From: Solen grandis
Taxonomy: Eukaryota > Mollusca > Bivalvia > Adapedonta > Solenidae
Length of the DNA: 64,000 bases
Direction: 5' to 3'
NCBI GenBank assembly: GCA_021229015.1
Contig: CM037788.1
Location: 55,503,145-55,567,144, forward strand
Position 1 is the stretch's first letter; each line of letters begins with the position of its first letter. The position numbers and the translations under genes were made by a program. Below the pieces are notes generated by a model, which was not told the origin of the DNA, searched no databases, and worked only from the letters and a program-made list of their open reading frames with translations. Positions 22,216 to 40,210 of this stretch are shown in pieces.

Positions 22216-25029
22216 AAAAACTAAATATCATTTTTTTACACCGACCCCTTCCCCGAGGTGTGCACACAGGCCCCTGTTGACGTCTTTTGTAAAATTTTTA
22301 AAAGTTGCTTAAATAATCTTGTTTTATAGATAAAAAATTTAAAAAAGGAATGAGGGTTTCGGAAGTATTTTTTGAAAAGGGATCCTAAGGAAAAAAAAAA
22401 AAAGATGCAAAACTTAAAAAAAAAAAATTAAAAGTATGTTTATTGGGTTTAACGTCCCCCCGACGTATTTAAGTTTTTTGGGGGAAAATTTCTTGTGACA
22501 AATTTTAGTGTTGTCACACTGCACATTTTCCCAATTTCCTTTAGACAGTTGGGGGTGATCCCAACACCCAGAAACATTACCCGGAACCGGGCCTTAGTCC
22601 TAGAAATTACCCTTTTTAAAGGGTGGCCCCAACCCAGGGAGCTTTTCCATTTCCCTTTTGTTTACGAATTTGGAAAAATACAAGAATTAAATTTTTGATA
22701 AAAACTTTTTTTTAAAACCCAAATTCAGTTCATGTGTTATCTCGTTTGATTTGATTTTGGGGTATTCCTACCCTTTGGTTATTTTCCGCTGACACCGATT
22801 TTTTTAAACGTTTTTTTTTTTACAAAATTTCGTTTTTCCCTTAATGTCATTAGTTGTTTATTTTTTTGATTTCTCAACTAATTCAAACAAGATAAAAATT
22901 TTAAAAAAAACCAGCCATCACTTTAAATTGTTTAAAAAATCTAAAAAAGAAATGACCCGGAGGCCCTAAATGCGCGAAATTTTTGTGTTACATCCATTTT
23001 TGGGAAAAGACGTGACGTGTGTAAAATTTTTTAAAACAACCCCGCTGACGTTAAAACTTATAGGGAACCATTTTTCAAATTTTTGCAGTTACGTTTTAAT
23101 GGGGCGGGGCAAATTTAAAAGTTAGTCGGTGTTTTTTTTAAGTTTAGGTTAGTGTTTTTTTAGTAAGCATTAAGCCCTTTTGGGTTTGGGGTGGGCGGCA
23201 AAGCGCGCGATCGATTTAAGGGATTTTAATGCTTACAAAATTTACAAAACCCTACTTGTTTTTAAAATTTAAATGTTTTGAAATTTAACGCAGTCGCACT
23301 TTCCAAATTTTAGTATAGTTTTTATCAACCTGTTCCCGGCGTGATTTACATCACGTGACATGTAACATTTTTTGTCAAAAGGTAATGCGTCGCTCTAGCT
23401 GTGTATATCTGTGTAGATTTTCGCCCCAAAAATGGCATTAAAACCGGAACCCCGACTTTGATTTTCGGCAAAAAAGTGGTGTTTTAAAAATTTGAATAAA
23501 AGATATTGTTTAAAAAAGTTCATTTATCTGACTTTTTATATGTTTTTTGTTTTGGACTTTTATTTTTTTTTTATTTAAGAAACCCTTGTTTGTAAGTTTT
23601 TTTTTTTTCTTCTCTTTATTTTTTATATACATTTTTCAAATTTGAATTTTTTTTAATCGGATATTTATTTTAATCGCTTTTTTTTGAAATTTAGTTATAT
23701 TTTGCCATTCTGTTTTTAATTTGTGTAGGACTTTGAAATTAAAAAGTGTCTTTAAACAAAGGGCCCGTTCCCTAATGTTGTTAGAATTTGGGGTTTTCAA
23801 ACCCTCTTTTTTTTTTTTTAAAAATCTTCAATGTTGATCATCTTTATTTTGGCAATAAAAACCTTTTTTAAAACCCCAAAACTAAGGGGAAGGGTAGGGT
23901 GTTTTTTGTTATTTTGGTTTAATCAAAAATCCTTGGGGAGTAAATGATTGTTCTCAAAGGTTGCTGTGTATTTTTTTTGTCGTTTTCTTGCGTTCACATA
24001 AAAAAATCCCTGAAACATTTTACACAGGCGTGGAATAAGCCCCAAAATTTTAAAATTTTCTATAGTTCTATAAAAGCATATATCCCAAAGACAATTTCTG
24101 TAAGGGAAAATTGGGGCCACCCAAAAAACTTCCCCCCTTTTGGGTTTGTTCTATTAAAGGGGAAATAATTCTGTACATTTTAAACATGGTGTCCCCCGAC
24201 ATTTTTGCCCTTTTTAAACCCCAAAATTAAAAATGCGTATGAATTTTATTTGCCCCGGTGGGCCCATTTCACGCCAATTTTCTAAAAAATTTCCCCCCTC
24301 GAAATGCTAAACTTTTAAGATTGTTGTGCAATAAGGCCTCCAAATTGGGCATTTTATGACTTTTTTAAAAACTGTTCTAAAAGAATTCATTTTTTTTGAA
24401 TGTTTTCAGTCAAGTCTCCCCTTTAATTCAGCATTAATAGGGTAAATTTTTTCTGTTTTTTGGCACACCCGGGGCCCCAAGGGCAGGTAATTGTAGTCTT
24501 TTTTGGGGGGTGAACACTTAAAGCCCCGTTTCGACCATCTTGACGAAAATGCGCAGTAAAGGTGCTTGAAGTTGGTTTTTAAAAATTGTTTCATTTTTGA
24601 TTTGGGGGAATAGTTTTTAAAGTGACAAGTTGATCCCTATCAAATAAATTTTAAAAGGGAGACAAAATTTTAAAAAAAATTGGAAATGATTTCATTGGAA
24701 AAAATTATAATTTAAAACTCTAAAGAGAAAATTTTTTAAACATTTTAAGAAGCCTCACTCGCTACGTCGTTCGGGGCTTTTTAAACTGTTAAATTCTCTC
24801 TAATAAAACCCAAAGACGCGTCTCCATCGTATGTAAAATTTTTGATATGCAAAATTATTAGGTTTAAGTTTAATTGCTTATATTTTGAAAACCTAAAAAA
24901 ACTAGCCCCCAATTATGCTAAAAATTAAATTTTGTAGGGTTTTTTCAGGACTTTTATTTTGGTCCAAAAAAATTACTAAATTTGGGAAATTTCCCCTCCC
25001 CCCCTCATGTGGGGGTTTTTCGAATTTTA
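22216..25029. other. No gene recognised
   Basis: About 2.8 kb of homopolymer-inflated sequence. Open frames of 60-75 codons near 22.5, 24.0 and 24.5 kb lack recognisable domains; frames on opposite strands overlap, as expected by chance. Confidence 0.5.
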
Positions 25030-25215
25030 GGTAGGGACTCGGATTTTTATGTGAGGAAGCCTTCCAGTGGTTTGGGGTTTAGGCCCGGTGGTTATTTTCC
25101 GCGTATCCCCTGGAAACTGGGGTCTTCCCCCCAAATTTGAAATTTTGCTGGAGTTCAATATGATTAAAAATTACTATCAAAGCGCCCGGTTTAAACCCAA
25201 TAAAACAACAAAAAC
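25030..25215 (+). repeat. Degraded SINE of the 46.8-kb family
   Basis: ATTTTTATGTGAGGAAGCCTTCCAG is shared with the core of the intact SINE at 46761-47017 (there 46851-46876). It is followed by damaged versions of GGTTTTACCCGGGTACC and CTCGGGGTCTTACTCC, and by GGTTTAAACCCAA with an AACAAC-rich tail. The tRNA head is not recognisable. Confidence 0.5.
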
Positions 25216-25617
25216 CCAACAACAATTAAAAATTGGTCAGTTATAAAAAAAAGCGATATTAAAAAAAAGATTTATTTATTTTCAAACATATGGCTTATTC
25301 AAAAAGTTCTTTGCATGAGAAGCCCTTTACAAAAAAAAAAAAAAAAAGTAAAAGGTAGGTTTTTTAAAATTTTTATTCTTTCTTCGGTATTAATCTTTAA
25401 ATTTAAAAAATGTTGCAAAAAAGGGCCCTTTCTTTGTTTCAACGAATGAAATTAGTTATATTTGTTTTGATACGGGGATATAATATAGTAATTATATAAA
25501 ATTATGTAGACATACATATTTAAGACTTTTTTAATACGTATTTTTAAACACATTTTTTTAAAACTTTTAGATAGGTTTTTAATCAAAACTCTGACCCTTT
25601 TAAACCCTTCTCCCTTT

Positions 25618-30009
<4,392 letters not shown>

Positions 30010-32230
30010 ATTGTGTCGCCTGGGATAGCATGGGAGAACATGGGATCCCTTGGGCGTTGTCGGGGTCGGGGTCGGCGTGTCGGGGGTCACACTTTCTTGT
30101 CCGGATCATAACTCAAAAAGTATTTTTAGGTATTTACCTTGTTAAAAAAAAACAGGGGTAGATCAAAAAGAGGTGGAGTGCAGTGCACAAGGGAAAGATA
30201 ACTCCCGAAATTTCGTATTTTTGGTTATTACCCTTTGTTGATTCTGAGATTTTTTTTTGGCCGGGGCCCTAAAATCAAAAGTATTTGAGGGATCACCTTG
30301 GGAAAATTAAAAAAATGGATACATCACATTGAGGTGGAGGGCGTGCACAAGAAAGATTTTTTCTGATTTCATATTTTCTTAGTTATTTTCCCTTTGTTGT
30401 TTTCAGTTTTTAATTTTTTTCCAGGGCATTTAAATTTAAAAATATTTGGGGGGTGTGACTTAAAAAATTTATAGATAGATGATCTATTGGGAAAAGGAGT
30501 GCAGTTACATTAAAAGTTTAACTCTCACTTTCTTTTTCCGGGTTTTTTGTCCCCTTTTTTGATTCGCAAATCTTTATTTGCTCCCTGAGCACCAAAAAAT
30601 TTCTCAAGGTTTAGCTTTTGTGTTTGCCCTTTGGGCGGGTCCTTTGTCGTGCGGGCGTTTTGTCCGTTTGTCCGTCCCTCAAAAAAATTTTCTTTTTTAA
30701 AAAAAATTTTCCCTGAACTGCTGGAAGAATTTAATGAAAAATTGGCAGGAAATTTTTTCCTTTTGGGGAAGGCTCTACAAAAATTGCTTTAAAAAAAAGT
30801 TGATCCATGAAGAAACTTTGGGTTTCCATGGCAAAAAAAAAAACATAATTTTAAAAAAATTTAAAAATTTATCTCCTTCAAAACTATGGGAAAATTTCAA
30901 AAATAATTTTGGGACAGATTTTTCCCTTTGGGGCAAAACCCCTACCGTTTCTAAAATTATTTTTGATCCGTTTTAAAAAAAATTGGCCCCCAGGGGCGGG
31001 GCTTATTTGCCCTTTTTTGTATAAGAGAAAAATTTAAAAAAAAACTCCCCTGAAACACCGGGGGCAGAAAATTTTATTTTAATTGGCAGGGTTGATCCTT
31101 GGGTCAACCTTCACAAAAAATTGCTAAAAAAAACTTGAAACCAATTTTAAAAAAATTGGTTTCCATGGCAACAAAAAAAAAAAAAAAAATGAAAACTTTT
31201 AAAAAAACTTCCCTTTTAAAAACTACTGGGCCCGATTTTAAAATAAATTGGTACAGATGTTTTTTTGGTCAGCCTCTCCCAAAATTGCTAAAAAATTTTT
31301 CCCATCCGTAAAAAAACATGGGGCCAAAGGGGGGGGTTATTTTCCTTATATGTATATAGGGAAAAACCCTTTAAACAACTTTTTCCCCTGAAAAAAACCC
31401 CCCTGGACAGAATTTTATTTAAATTTGGCAGGAAAGATCCTTGGGTCATCCTTCACAAAAGTTCCTAAAAAAAAAACTTGATCCATATAGAACCCCTGGT
31501 TTGGGATGGCAACAAAAAAAAAAAAAAATATGAAAACTTTAAAAATCAAACTTCTTCAAAAAAATTGGCCCGATTTTAAAAAAAAATTGGGGAAGATGTT
31601 CCTTGGGTAACCCATTTATCTCAGGTGAAACGAATTTTGGGCCTCAAGGGGCCCCTTGTTTTTGTAGGGATAAATAAAAAGTATTTGAGAATTGCTTTGA
31701 AACCAAGATGGGGAAAAAATCTCTTTGGATTTGGGAGTGCAGTGCATAAAAATGATAACTCTGTTTTTTTTTTCTGAGTTATTTCCCTTTTTTGATTTTC
31801 AGCTTAAATTTTTTTCTGGGGGGATAATCAAAAGGTATTTGAGGTGTTGACTTGAAATTATAGATTCAATTTGGGCTGAGTGCAGTGACATGAATGTTTC
31901 CCCTGTTTTTTCTTTTTCCCTTTTTTTTGCCTTTGTTTATACTCAGACTTCATTTTTTTCTGGAAACATAAACGTAAATTTTTTGAGGTTTCTTTTAAAC
32001 CTCCCCAAAGGGGGAATTTATCTCATGGAGGCATTGTGCAAGAATGATAAATGTTGTTTTTTGGAGTTATTTCCCCTTTTTTTTTTTTTTGGATTTAATT
32101 TTGTGTGGTGCCTTAAAATTGTAAAATATTTGGGGTGTTGCCCTTTAAAAATTTTTTAAATAGATAGAAATTTATTGGTCTGGAGGGCAGTACACAAGAA
32201 TGTTTTAAATCAAAAATGATGGGTACAAAC
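30010..32230 (+). repeat. Interspersed repeat with a tandem core of about 155 bp, split by a nested repeat
   Basis: Starting near GTCGCCTGGGATAGCATGGG, units carry 'GGAGTGCAGTGCACAAG', 'GATAACTC', 'TTATTTCCCTTT...TTGATTTTCAG' and 'AAAAGTATTTGAGG'. They occur at 30120-30560, stop at the HINE-like repeat (30579-31658) and resume at about 31670-32220 in the same order, showing that the latter was inserted later. Non-coding. Confidence 0.55.
30579..31658 (+). repeat. HINE-like interspersed repeat, copy 9, nested
   Basis: Start GCTCCCTGAGCACC with TCTCAAGGTTTAGCTTTTGTG, then TTTGTCCGTTTGTCCGTCC. The core carries tandem units with 'GTTTCCATGGCAA', 'GGTACAGATGTT', 'AAAAAACATGGGGCC' and 'GGGTCAACCTTCACAAAA', the ~318-bp subfamily also seen at 55594-56906. 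It ends TCTCAGGTGAAACGAATT, GGGCCTCAAGGGGCC and CTTG before a T run. The bases are poor. Confidence 0.65.
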
Positions 32231-32437
32231 TTGCAAATATATAAATTAACTCATAAGTGCTTTAAGACGTCATAATTTTTTTTACAGTTAATGTTTTTTA
32301 ATTCTTTGTCATTTGAAAATCCTCTGATGAAGGGCTGTATAGGCGAAAAAAGCTTTGGGAAAAAAATTTTTTCCCTATTGCAATGTTTGAAAATTTTATT
32401 CCCCCCCCCAAAAAAAAAAAAATTTATTTATATTTTT

Positions 32438-32475
32438 ATGTGGTGTGTGTGTGTTGTGTGTTGTGTGTGTGTGAT
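32438..32475. repeat. (TG)n microsatellite
   Basis: TGTGGTGTGTGTGTGTTGTG and continuation, an imperfect TG array of about 35 bp. Confidence 0.8.
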
Positions 32476-35400
32476 TTGGTTTTTATTTTTTTACCTCACA
32501 AAATAGATTTAAAGCTTTACAATTTAAATTTTTCAAAAGATTTGATTTTCTATCAATTCTTTTATAAAAAATGCTTTTTAAAAGCAGGGGGACACAAGTG
32601 TTCCCAGGAACCCCCCCACTGTTTTTGGGTTTTTTGGTTTTTGGGGCATCCCCGTCCTTTTTTTTCTATTTGTTCATTGTCCGGGACATGTTTCCTTGGG
32701 GTTTTCATGTACATCATGATATAACTATGTTTAAAATTAGTAGAATTCGGTGCTTGAAAGGTGGGGGACCCGCAGTTTTTCATAGTATCGGTTTTTTTTT
32801 CCCCAAACCTGGGTTTTTATTTATTTACTAAGTGTATTAAAAAAATATAATTTATTATTTCAAGGGCTGGACCCTATAATCAGGATAACTAAAAAAAAAA
32901 AAGATGTTGATTTCAGTTTATATCTTTAATTTTTCTGTTAAAAAACCCCAAATTTTTTACAAAAGCAAATTTTTTTCGTTTGGGGAATTTTGCCCTTTTT
33001 TCCCAAAAAAAATTAAAAAAAGGGAAAAGGCCCCAAACAAAGGGGCCGAATTTTTTCTAAAACAAATTTCTTTGGTCAACAAAAAAAAAGACTTTTCAAA
33101 GGGGGAAAAGGAAAAGAAAAGGGGGAAATCCAAAGCCAAAGGAGGTTTGATTTGGGGGTCGTTATTTTTGGGTCTATTCAAAAAATTTTAAAAAATAAAG
33201 TTAAAAAGCCAAGGAAAAATCTCCCCGGGGCTATTTCTCCCGGTTTTCTTTATGTCCTCCTTTTTAAAACCATAAACTTTGTTTATACTTTATCTCCCTT
33301 GTATTCCTTTATCTTTCCCGTAAAAATTTAAAAAATTTCCCATTTTGAGGGATTTAAAGGCCCCCCAAAAAGGTTCTTAAATGACTTTTTACTCAAAAAT
33401 CCCTTTTTTTCAAAGGAAACAAATTGAATGTTTTTTTTTTCTACCCGTTATGAAAAAAATTTTCAAAATAGATTTTGTTTTTTTTTGTTTAAAATTTTAA
33501 ACACCTTTTTTTTTTTTTTAATGCGGAAAAAAGTCCAAGTGGAGTAAGGGTCAATTTGGAAAATTTTTTTTGCTTTCATAAAATTTGCGGAAAAAGTTTT
33601 TTTTTTTTTTTTCATTTTCTTTTGGTTTTAAATTTAGAAAATTTTTTTTGGGTTTAAAAAAAAAAATAACCTTTGTTAAAAAGGTGAACTTTTTAGGAAA
33701 ATTTGTTTTAAAAAAAGGTGTTACTTAGGGCCCCCTTTTTTCGCATTTTACTGCCTTTAAGTTTGATAAAAAAAAAGCAATTTTCAAAACGGGTAAGAAA
33801 TTTTTGAGAGAAAATGAGTTTTTTTTTTTTAAATTTTTAAGGATTTTAATTGCAAATTTTTCAAAATGAACCCAAATTTAAAAAATTTTTACCTTCTCTG
33901 AACGTTTTTTAATTAAAGAAAATTTTTTAAAATTTTTGCATTTTACCCCTCGATTATATAATATATTTTTCCTTTTTCAAATTTTTAAAATAAGGTTTTG
34001 TCTCCGGGGTCCTTTTTTTCTGTGCTTCTAATTTTAGTTTTTTTTTTCCCCTTTAAAATTTTTGGTTTTTTCGGCTTAATTTTTTTGTTTTGTTCCCTTT
34101 GGGAATTTTTTTTTCTAATTTTCCCCTTTTTTTTGAAATGTTAAAATGGGAAATTGGGTTTTTACGCCAAAACGGCCCAAAAAGGAAAAAACAAAGCCCC
34201 TTTTTTTTGTGCCCTACAAAATAAAAGGGGAAATTTATTTCAATTATTTATTTACTGTGTATGGAATTTTTGGATTCATGAAAGCTTTTAAACCTTTATT
34301 TTGAAAAGTTTTTAAAGCAGATTAGATGGAATATTCTGAAAACCATCCAAACCCGCCTTTGAACTTTAAAAACCCAAAAACCCAAAAATTTGCGCCCCCG
34401 TAAAAATTTTTTTTCCCCAAAAGTTTTGGTTCCAAAAAATTGGCTTTCCGGTTTTAACCAAAACCTATTTTTTCAAAATGGCCCCAAATCAAATTTTTTA
34501 ATTTTTTTTTTAAACCATGTTTGAATGTTTTCTAAAGGGGGGGTTTTAAAATACGAATTTTTTGCAAAGATTTTTTGAAAATTTCCTTCCCTTTAATTTT
34601 TTGAATATTATGTCTCTTTTGCTGAAATAAATTTTGGGCCCTTATTACTTTAACCCTTTCCTCCATAGAGGAAAAAAATGAAAACCTATGGCCCCCCAAC
34701 AAACCCTTTAAAACCCGATCAGCCCGCGGAGTTTAACCCTTTTCAGGGCTTTTATCAGGTTTTAATTTTGTTTAAATGCTCCTCAGTGGTCTGGAAAAAG
34801 AGGGCCTTTTTTTAAAAAAATTTTGGTTAAAGGTTTTTAAAAAATGGGGTTTTTCTGGGAAAATTAGGGTTTTTGTGGTTCCCTTTGAGTGCGTCAAATT
34901 TTTAGTTATTTTTAGGGAAAAGGGGTTAAAAAGAAGTAATTTTTGTTTTTGCTCTTTTACACAAAAGCATAACCTTTTCGGTTTTCAAAACATAAAATTT
35001 TTTTTTGGCCAAATTTTTACAGAGGGGAAAAATAAAAAAATGTTTTTCCCAATTTTAGTTGGTCACTCCCTTTTGGGTTTTGTTTCAATTTTTAGAGAAA
35101 ACCCGTTTCTTTATGAGTATTTTTTTTCTGTAAAATTTTTTAACTTTTTGAAATGGGAAATTTTTTGAGTTGTAAAATTTTTTTTTTCCCTTAAAAAGGG
35201 GCTTTAATCTTCAATTTCCATGAGAATGGTACTTTTGGTTTTCTTTTTTAAGGGGTGGTTTTCCCTAGAACCTTTTTAAATTTTTAAAAATTGGAAAGGG
35301 CAATTTGGGTTTTTTTCGGCCCCGAATGTTTAAAGAATCTTTTGTTAAAAGGTCTAATTTTTACTGAACCCCAAAAGTGGCATTATTTTTAAAATTTTAA

Positions 35401-36789
35401 AAGTAAAATTTTTTTCCTTTTTTTATGGAAAAAAAAAAAAATTTTCACATGTTTTAAAAATTTTTTTGTTCTTTCCTTTTTGGGATATATTAATTTGGGG
35501 GGTTGCAAAAAAGTTTTACGTTAAAAAAAAAAATAACCCAACAAAGATGATATTTCAGTTTAGCCCCGACCCCCTGTTTATGTGTGGAATACTATGCTGG
35601 GGTACAAAACCCCCAAGGGAAATTTTGGTGGGCCCGGTGCTCTGAAATTTTTAAAAATACAAACGTCAAATGTTTAATATCTTGAAGGAAAATTCACTTT
35701 TTTAAAACAGGAAAAGGGGCAAACAGTTTTTTGTTTAAAAAAACATCAGCAAAAAAAATTTGGGAAATTTGATAAACAAGGAATTAAAAAGAAATTAAAT
35801 GAAGCCATATTTTTATGCGTTTAAAAAGGTTTGTACGAATTTAAAGGGTTTTCCGTATTTGGGACATTTTATTTGGGGTAAATACGCGGGTAAGGAGCTT
35901 TCCCCGGGGGGTTCTGATAAGACTTTTTTTCTTTTTTTCGTTCGAAAAAAAAAAAAATTTTTATTGGGGAATGATCCACAAATGTTTGCACAATCAGGTA
36001 AGGTAAATTCACACAAAAGCACAAGTTAAAATTTAGAAAATGGAAATTTAAAAGAATAAATGATTTTGTTTGTGCCAAATCCCCAATAAAAAAAAAAAAC
36101 AAACAAATAAACGCGGGACCCAAGGGGTTTTTTAAATTTTTTCGATTTCGCATAAAACTTTTTAGGGCGTTAAAATTTGGTTTTAACCCAAAAGGCATGA
36201 AAAAATTAAAAACTTATACCCGGTGCCAGAGATTTAGTTTCCAGAGTTCCCGCCATCAATGATGACTTTTCCAGTTTTTAACAAAGATAAAAAGAACAGG
36301 GTTTTTCCCGGGGCCCTTAAAAAGTGTTTGAGTTTTTAAAAGGGGTTGTTTCAGTTTTCAGTGTTTCCCGTTTACCCAAGTTTGGGCTGTACCAAAATTT
36401 TTTGGGTTTTTACCCTAGATGTTTATGGGGTTTACATGGTTTAAGTTAAAATTTTTTGGCCTCAGATTTTCCTTTGTTTTTTTAAACTTTTTTTTTGTGA
36501 AGTTTACTTTCATCCTGAAACTTTGGGTTAAATGTACTTTATGAATAAATTATGACCCTTTTTAACCCAAAATTCATTGTATATTGGTTAAGGGTTTTGC
36601 AAGCCCGCTTAATTTGGGGTTTAAAGGGTTTTTCATGGAAAATTTTTTTTTGATGCTTTTTCTTGTTAATCAGTTTTAAATTTACATGTATAATAAAATA
36701 AAACTCCCCCCCCAAAAAAATGTTACAAAACTATTTTACCTTTAAACCCATTTTTTTTTCTTCCTTTGATAATCAAAAAAAGTTTTGTC
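32476..36789. other. No gene recognised
   Basis: About 4.3 kb of strongly homopolymer-inflated sequence. The longest frame (34776-35168, 130 codons) is dominated by Phe, Lys and Leu from A and T runs and has no domain. Nothing can be supported. Confidence 0.5.
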
Positions 36790-37625
36790 CTATTTATGTT
36801 AAAAATGCCAGATTTCATTTTATTGCATTCTGCAACTTCATTTCTCAAACCCAAATTTTCTTTTAAACTTTATTTTAATCTTTATAGCATATCCTTTCAT
36901 TTAAATTCGATTTTGGCCCGTTATCGGCCAATTTTGGGAAAGGGTTATGCCCCTTTTTTTAAGTTGGAAAAAAGCCAGATTTCCCCTTTTTTGCATCTTC
37001 ACTTCTTTAGCAAAATTTTTCAACTCTGTTTACATTTTTTATAGCCTTTTCCCCTTTTTGGGAAAATTTAATCAAAGGCTGATATATTGTTTGGACGATA
37101 AAAATGTTCTTTTTTATATTTAAAAAAAACCCGATTTCACTTTGTTTGCATTCTAGCATTTCATTCTTTAAAAACCCCAATTTAAAAAATTTTCAATTTT
37201 GCCATAATTCTAAGCCAAAAAAGGGTTAGACTGTTTTCGGTCAATTTCATCAAGGGTTCCGCCCCCTTTAAAGTTAAAAATTGCCAGATTTCACCCTTTT
37301 TTGCACTCTGAATCCTTTTTTTTTCCTTAAAAACAATAATTTTTTGGGCATGTTAAAAGCCAAATTCTAGGTCAATTTTTACAAAGGCTGATACGGTTTA
37401 AAAAATAAGAAGGAGGTTTTTGCCCTGACAATTTTTTTAAACATAATAATTTCCAAACAAGATTGACTTTAAATTTTGACAACAGGTACTGTTTGTTTGT
37501 GGAATTGAAAATTTCTCTGGATTTTGTATTTTTAAACTATGCTAAATTTTTTTAGTAACTTGTTCACAATGAAGGAAATTTTTTCCCGAGGTTTTGGGTT
37601 TTTTTGGGGAAAATAGGGGCTCTTG
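36790..37625 (+). repeat. HINE-like interspersed repeat, copy 10 (5'-truncated, degraded)
   Basis: Units repeat 'GCATTCTGCAACTTCATTTCT', 'GGTTATGCCCCTTTT' and 'GCCAGATTTC', matching the core of copy 6 (13369-14463). It ends at a damaged palindrome followed by GGGGCTCTTG and a T run at 37625. No 5' hairpin is visible. Confidence 0.55.
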
Positions 37626-37682
37626 TTTTTTTAAAATATCTTTAAAAAAACTAGGTACATAAAAAAACTTAAAAAATTAAAG

Positions 37683-39450
37683 TAAAAATTTAAACATATT
37701 ATAATTTAAAAAAAATTTTCCCAATTTTATTTTTTTTTACCCCCTTTAAAAAATAATTTCCCCCTTTCAAAAACCAAACTTTTTTTCCAAAACCTCCCAA
37801 CTTCAACAACCCATAAAACCCAAAAAATATTTTAAAAAATTTTCAAAAAAATTTTTTTTCCCCCCTTTTTCAAATCATTAAAAAAATTTCCCCCAAACAA
37901 AAATTTTATTTCCCCCCCAAATTCACACCCCAAACATTTAAAATTTTAAACAAAAAAAATTAAAAAATTTTCCCCAAATTTTTTTAATTTTAAAACAAAA
38001 AAAATTACCCCCCCTTTTTTCCCCTTTTTTTTTAAAAAACTTACACCCAAAACCCAATTTCCCCCAAATTAAATATTTTTTAAAAAAAATTAAAAAAAAA
38101 CCACCCCCAAAAAAATTTCCATTTTAACCCCCATTTTCCCCTTTTCCCCCCACCCAAAACCCAAACCTTTTATACCCAAAATCCCAAACATTTCCATTTT
38201 AACCCCCAAAAAAAAACCAAAAAAACATATTAACCCCCAAAAAACAATATTTTTAAAATTCCCAATTTTTTTAATACCCAAAATTCAATCCCAACCTTTA
38301 AATCCAAAAAAATACCATTCCCCAAAAAATCCTTAAAACCCCCCTTTCCCCCTTTACCCCTTTAAAAACTCCTTTTTAAAAATTTTCCCAAATTTTTTCA
38401 TTATTAAAAAAACCCCCCCCAAAAAAAATTCTTTCCCAAAAATTTAAAACTTCCCCATCTTTTCCCAAAACCCCCCCCTAAAATTTTTTACCCCAAAAAC
38501 CAAATTTTTTATATAAAAAATTAAAACATCCAAAAAACCCCCCAAAACAAAATAAATTTCAAAAAAAACTAAAACATCCATAACCAATTATTCCCCCAAA
38601 CAAAAATAAACAAATTTTAAAAATAAAAAAACTTTTTAAATATTTTTTTTCCCAAAATTCCCCAAATTTTAAAAATCTCATTAAAATTAATTCCCAAACC
38701 AACCCCCAATAAATAAAAACCCCCTTTAAAACTTTTTACATTTTAAATACCCCCCCTTTCCCCCCTTCTTAATTAAAAACACATAAAACCCCAAAAATTC
38801 CCAATCTCCCCCCAAAACCAAATTTAAATAATTTAAAAAACCCTTTTTAAAATTTATATTAAAAATTTAAACACCTTACCACCCCTTAAACCCCCCCCTT
38901 TTTAAACAAATTAATTCCCAACACTAAACCCAAAAATCCCAACAAAAGGGTTTCATTAAAAAAAACCAAATTTTCCCCCAATTTTAACATCTTTAACCCC
39001 CAACAATAAATTTTCCCCCTTTACTTCTTTAAACCCCCCAAAACTTAAAAACCCCCAAAAATTAATTTTTCCCCAAAAAACAATTTTCCCCCAAAATTTT
39101 AAAATTCCCCCCAAACACCTTTTACCCTAAATCCCTTTTTTTCCTTAACCAAAAATTTTTATTTAAACCCAAAACCATCCCAAAAAAAAACAAAAACAAA
39201 ACCAAAATAAATTACAAATTATTGCCTTAAAATTTTAATTTTAAACCCCAAAAAAAAAATTCAACAAAAAAAACTTCAAAAAAATCAAATAAAATTTTAA
39301 TTTAAAACCCTTTATTTTTTTACAAAAATTCCCCATTTTTTAAAATTAAAAACAAAAAAAATTTTCCAATTTCCTCTTTAATAACCCTTTTTTTTTAAAA
39401 TTTTTTCTTTTACCCTTTAACAAAAAACATCTTTAAATTTTCCCCCCTTT
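37683..39450. other. 1.77-kb block almost free of G on the plus strand
   Basis: In 1768 bases I count four G (38948-38950 and 39224); the rest is A, C and T in short homopolymer runs such as CCCCAAAA and TTTTCCCC. The neighbouring sequence has normal G content. No repeat unit, gene or RNA is visible. A minus-strand frame with almost no Cys codon meaning (38090-38281) is a by-product. Read as a consensus fault; see findings. Confidence 0.85.
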
Positions 39451-40019
39451 GGTTATTCCTTTCCTTACACGGTTTGGATGAACCCCTTTGTTTTAAAAAT
39501 TTTCCCTTTTCCCCCCCGCCCTTTTAGGTTTACCCTTTTGGCCCCTTTTTCCCCTTAAGGGTACCTCCATACCCCTTTAGCCCCTAGGTATATTTTTTCC
39601 CCCCCCCTTTTTTTGATCCCCCATTTCATTGTTGCTGTTTTTGGCCCCCCCGGGGGAACCCCTTTTTTTCCCGGTTTTTGGAGGGCCTTGGAAAATTTTT
39701 TGTTTCCCGCCCCCTTTGCCCCCCTTTAAAAATTTTTTTTTTCCCCATGAAGATTCATCCCTCCCAAATTTTTTTAATATACGTCTCAAGTATGGTTTTT
39801 TTTACCGGTTGTTTTTTAATTTTATGGTTTGGGGCCCCCTTTGGGAAAATTAGGACTCGGCCCCCAAAAAGGTTTTTTTTTTTCTTTAAAAGGGAACTTA
39901 CATATATGAAACTTCGGGCAATTGTACAAACATTATGTATAAAATTTTTAAAATAAAGCAAATAAATTTGGTTTTTGACCCTATCCTGGCGGGGCCCTTT
40001 GTTTCTCATAGGGGGCATT

Positions 40020-40210
40020 TTTTTGTTCTCATAAATTTTTAAGTCTTGGTCATATGGGGTCGAATTTTAGGTCACCAAAAGGGAATCCCAAGGGGAAATC
40101 TTGTAAACATTTAAAAATTGCTAAATTTTTGGGTCAAAATTCATGAAGCTGGTAACATTTAAACATCATGTTGTGTTAAATTTTCAATTTTATTCAGGTG
40201 AGTGTCCCCC
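40020..40210 (+). repeat. Fragment of a HINE-like repeat, copy 11
   Basis: One core unit of the ~150-bp subfamily is visible ('AAGTCTTGGTCATATGGGGTC', shortened here to GGTCATATGGGGTC, and 'TAGGTCACCAAA'), followed by ATTCAGGTGAGTGTCCCCCAGGGGC, which resembles a damaged 3' end. Weak. Confidence 0.35.

Noticed and set aside
34776..35168. 130-codon frame on plus
   Set aside because: Phe/Lys/Leu-rich from A and T runs in poor consensus; no domain or conserved pattern.
39577..40018. Overlapping frames on both strands around 39.6-40.0 kb
   Set aside because: Gly/Pro/Lys/Phe-rich by-products of C, G, A and T runs in damaged consensus.
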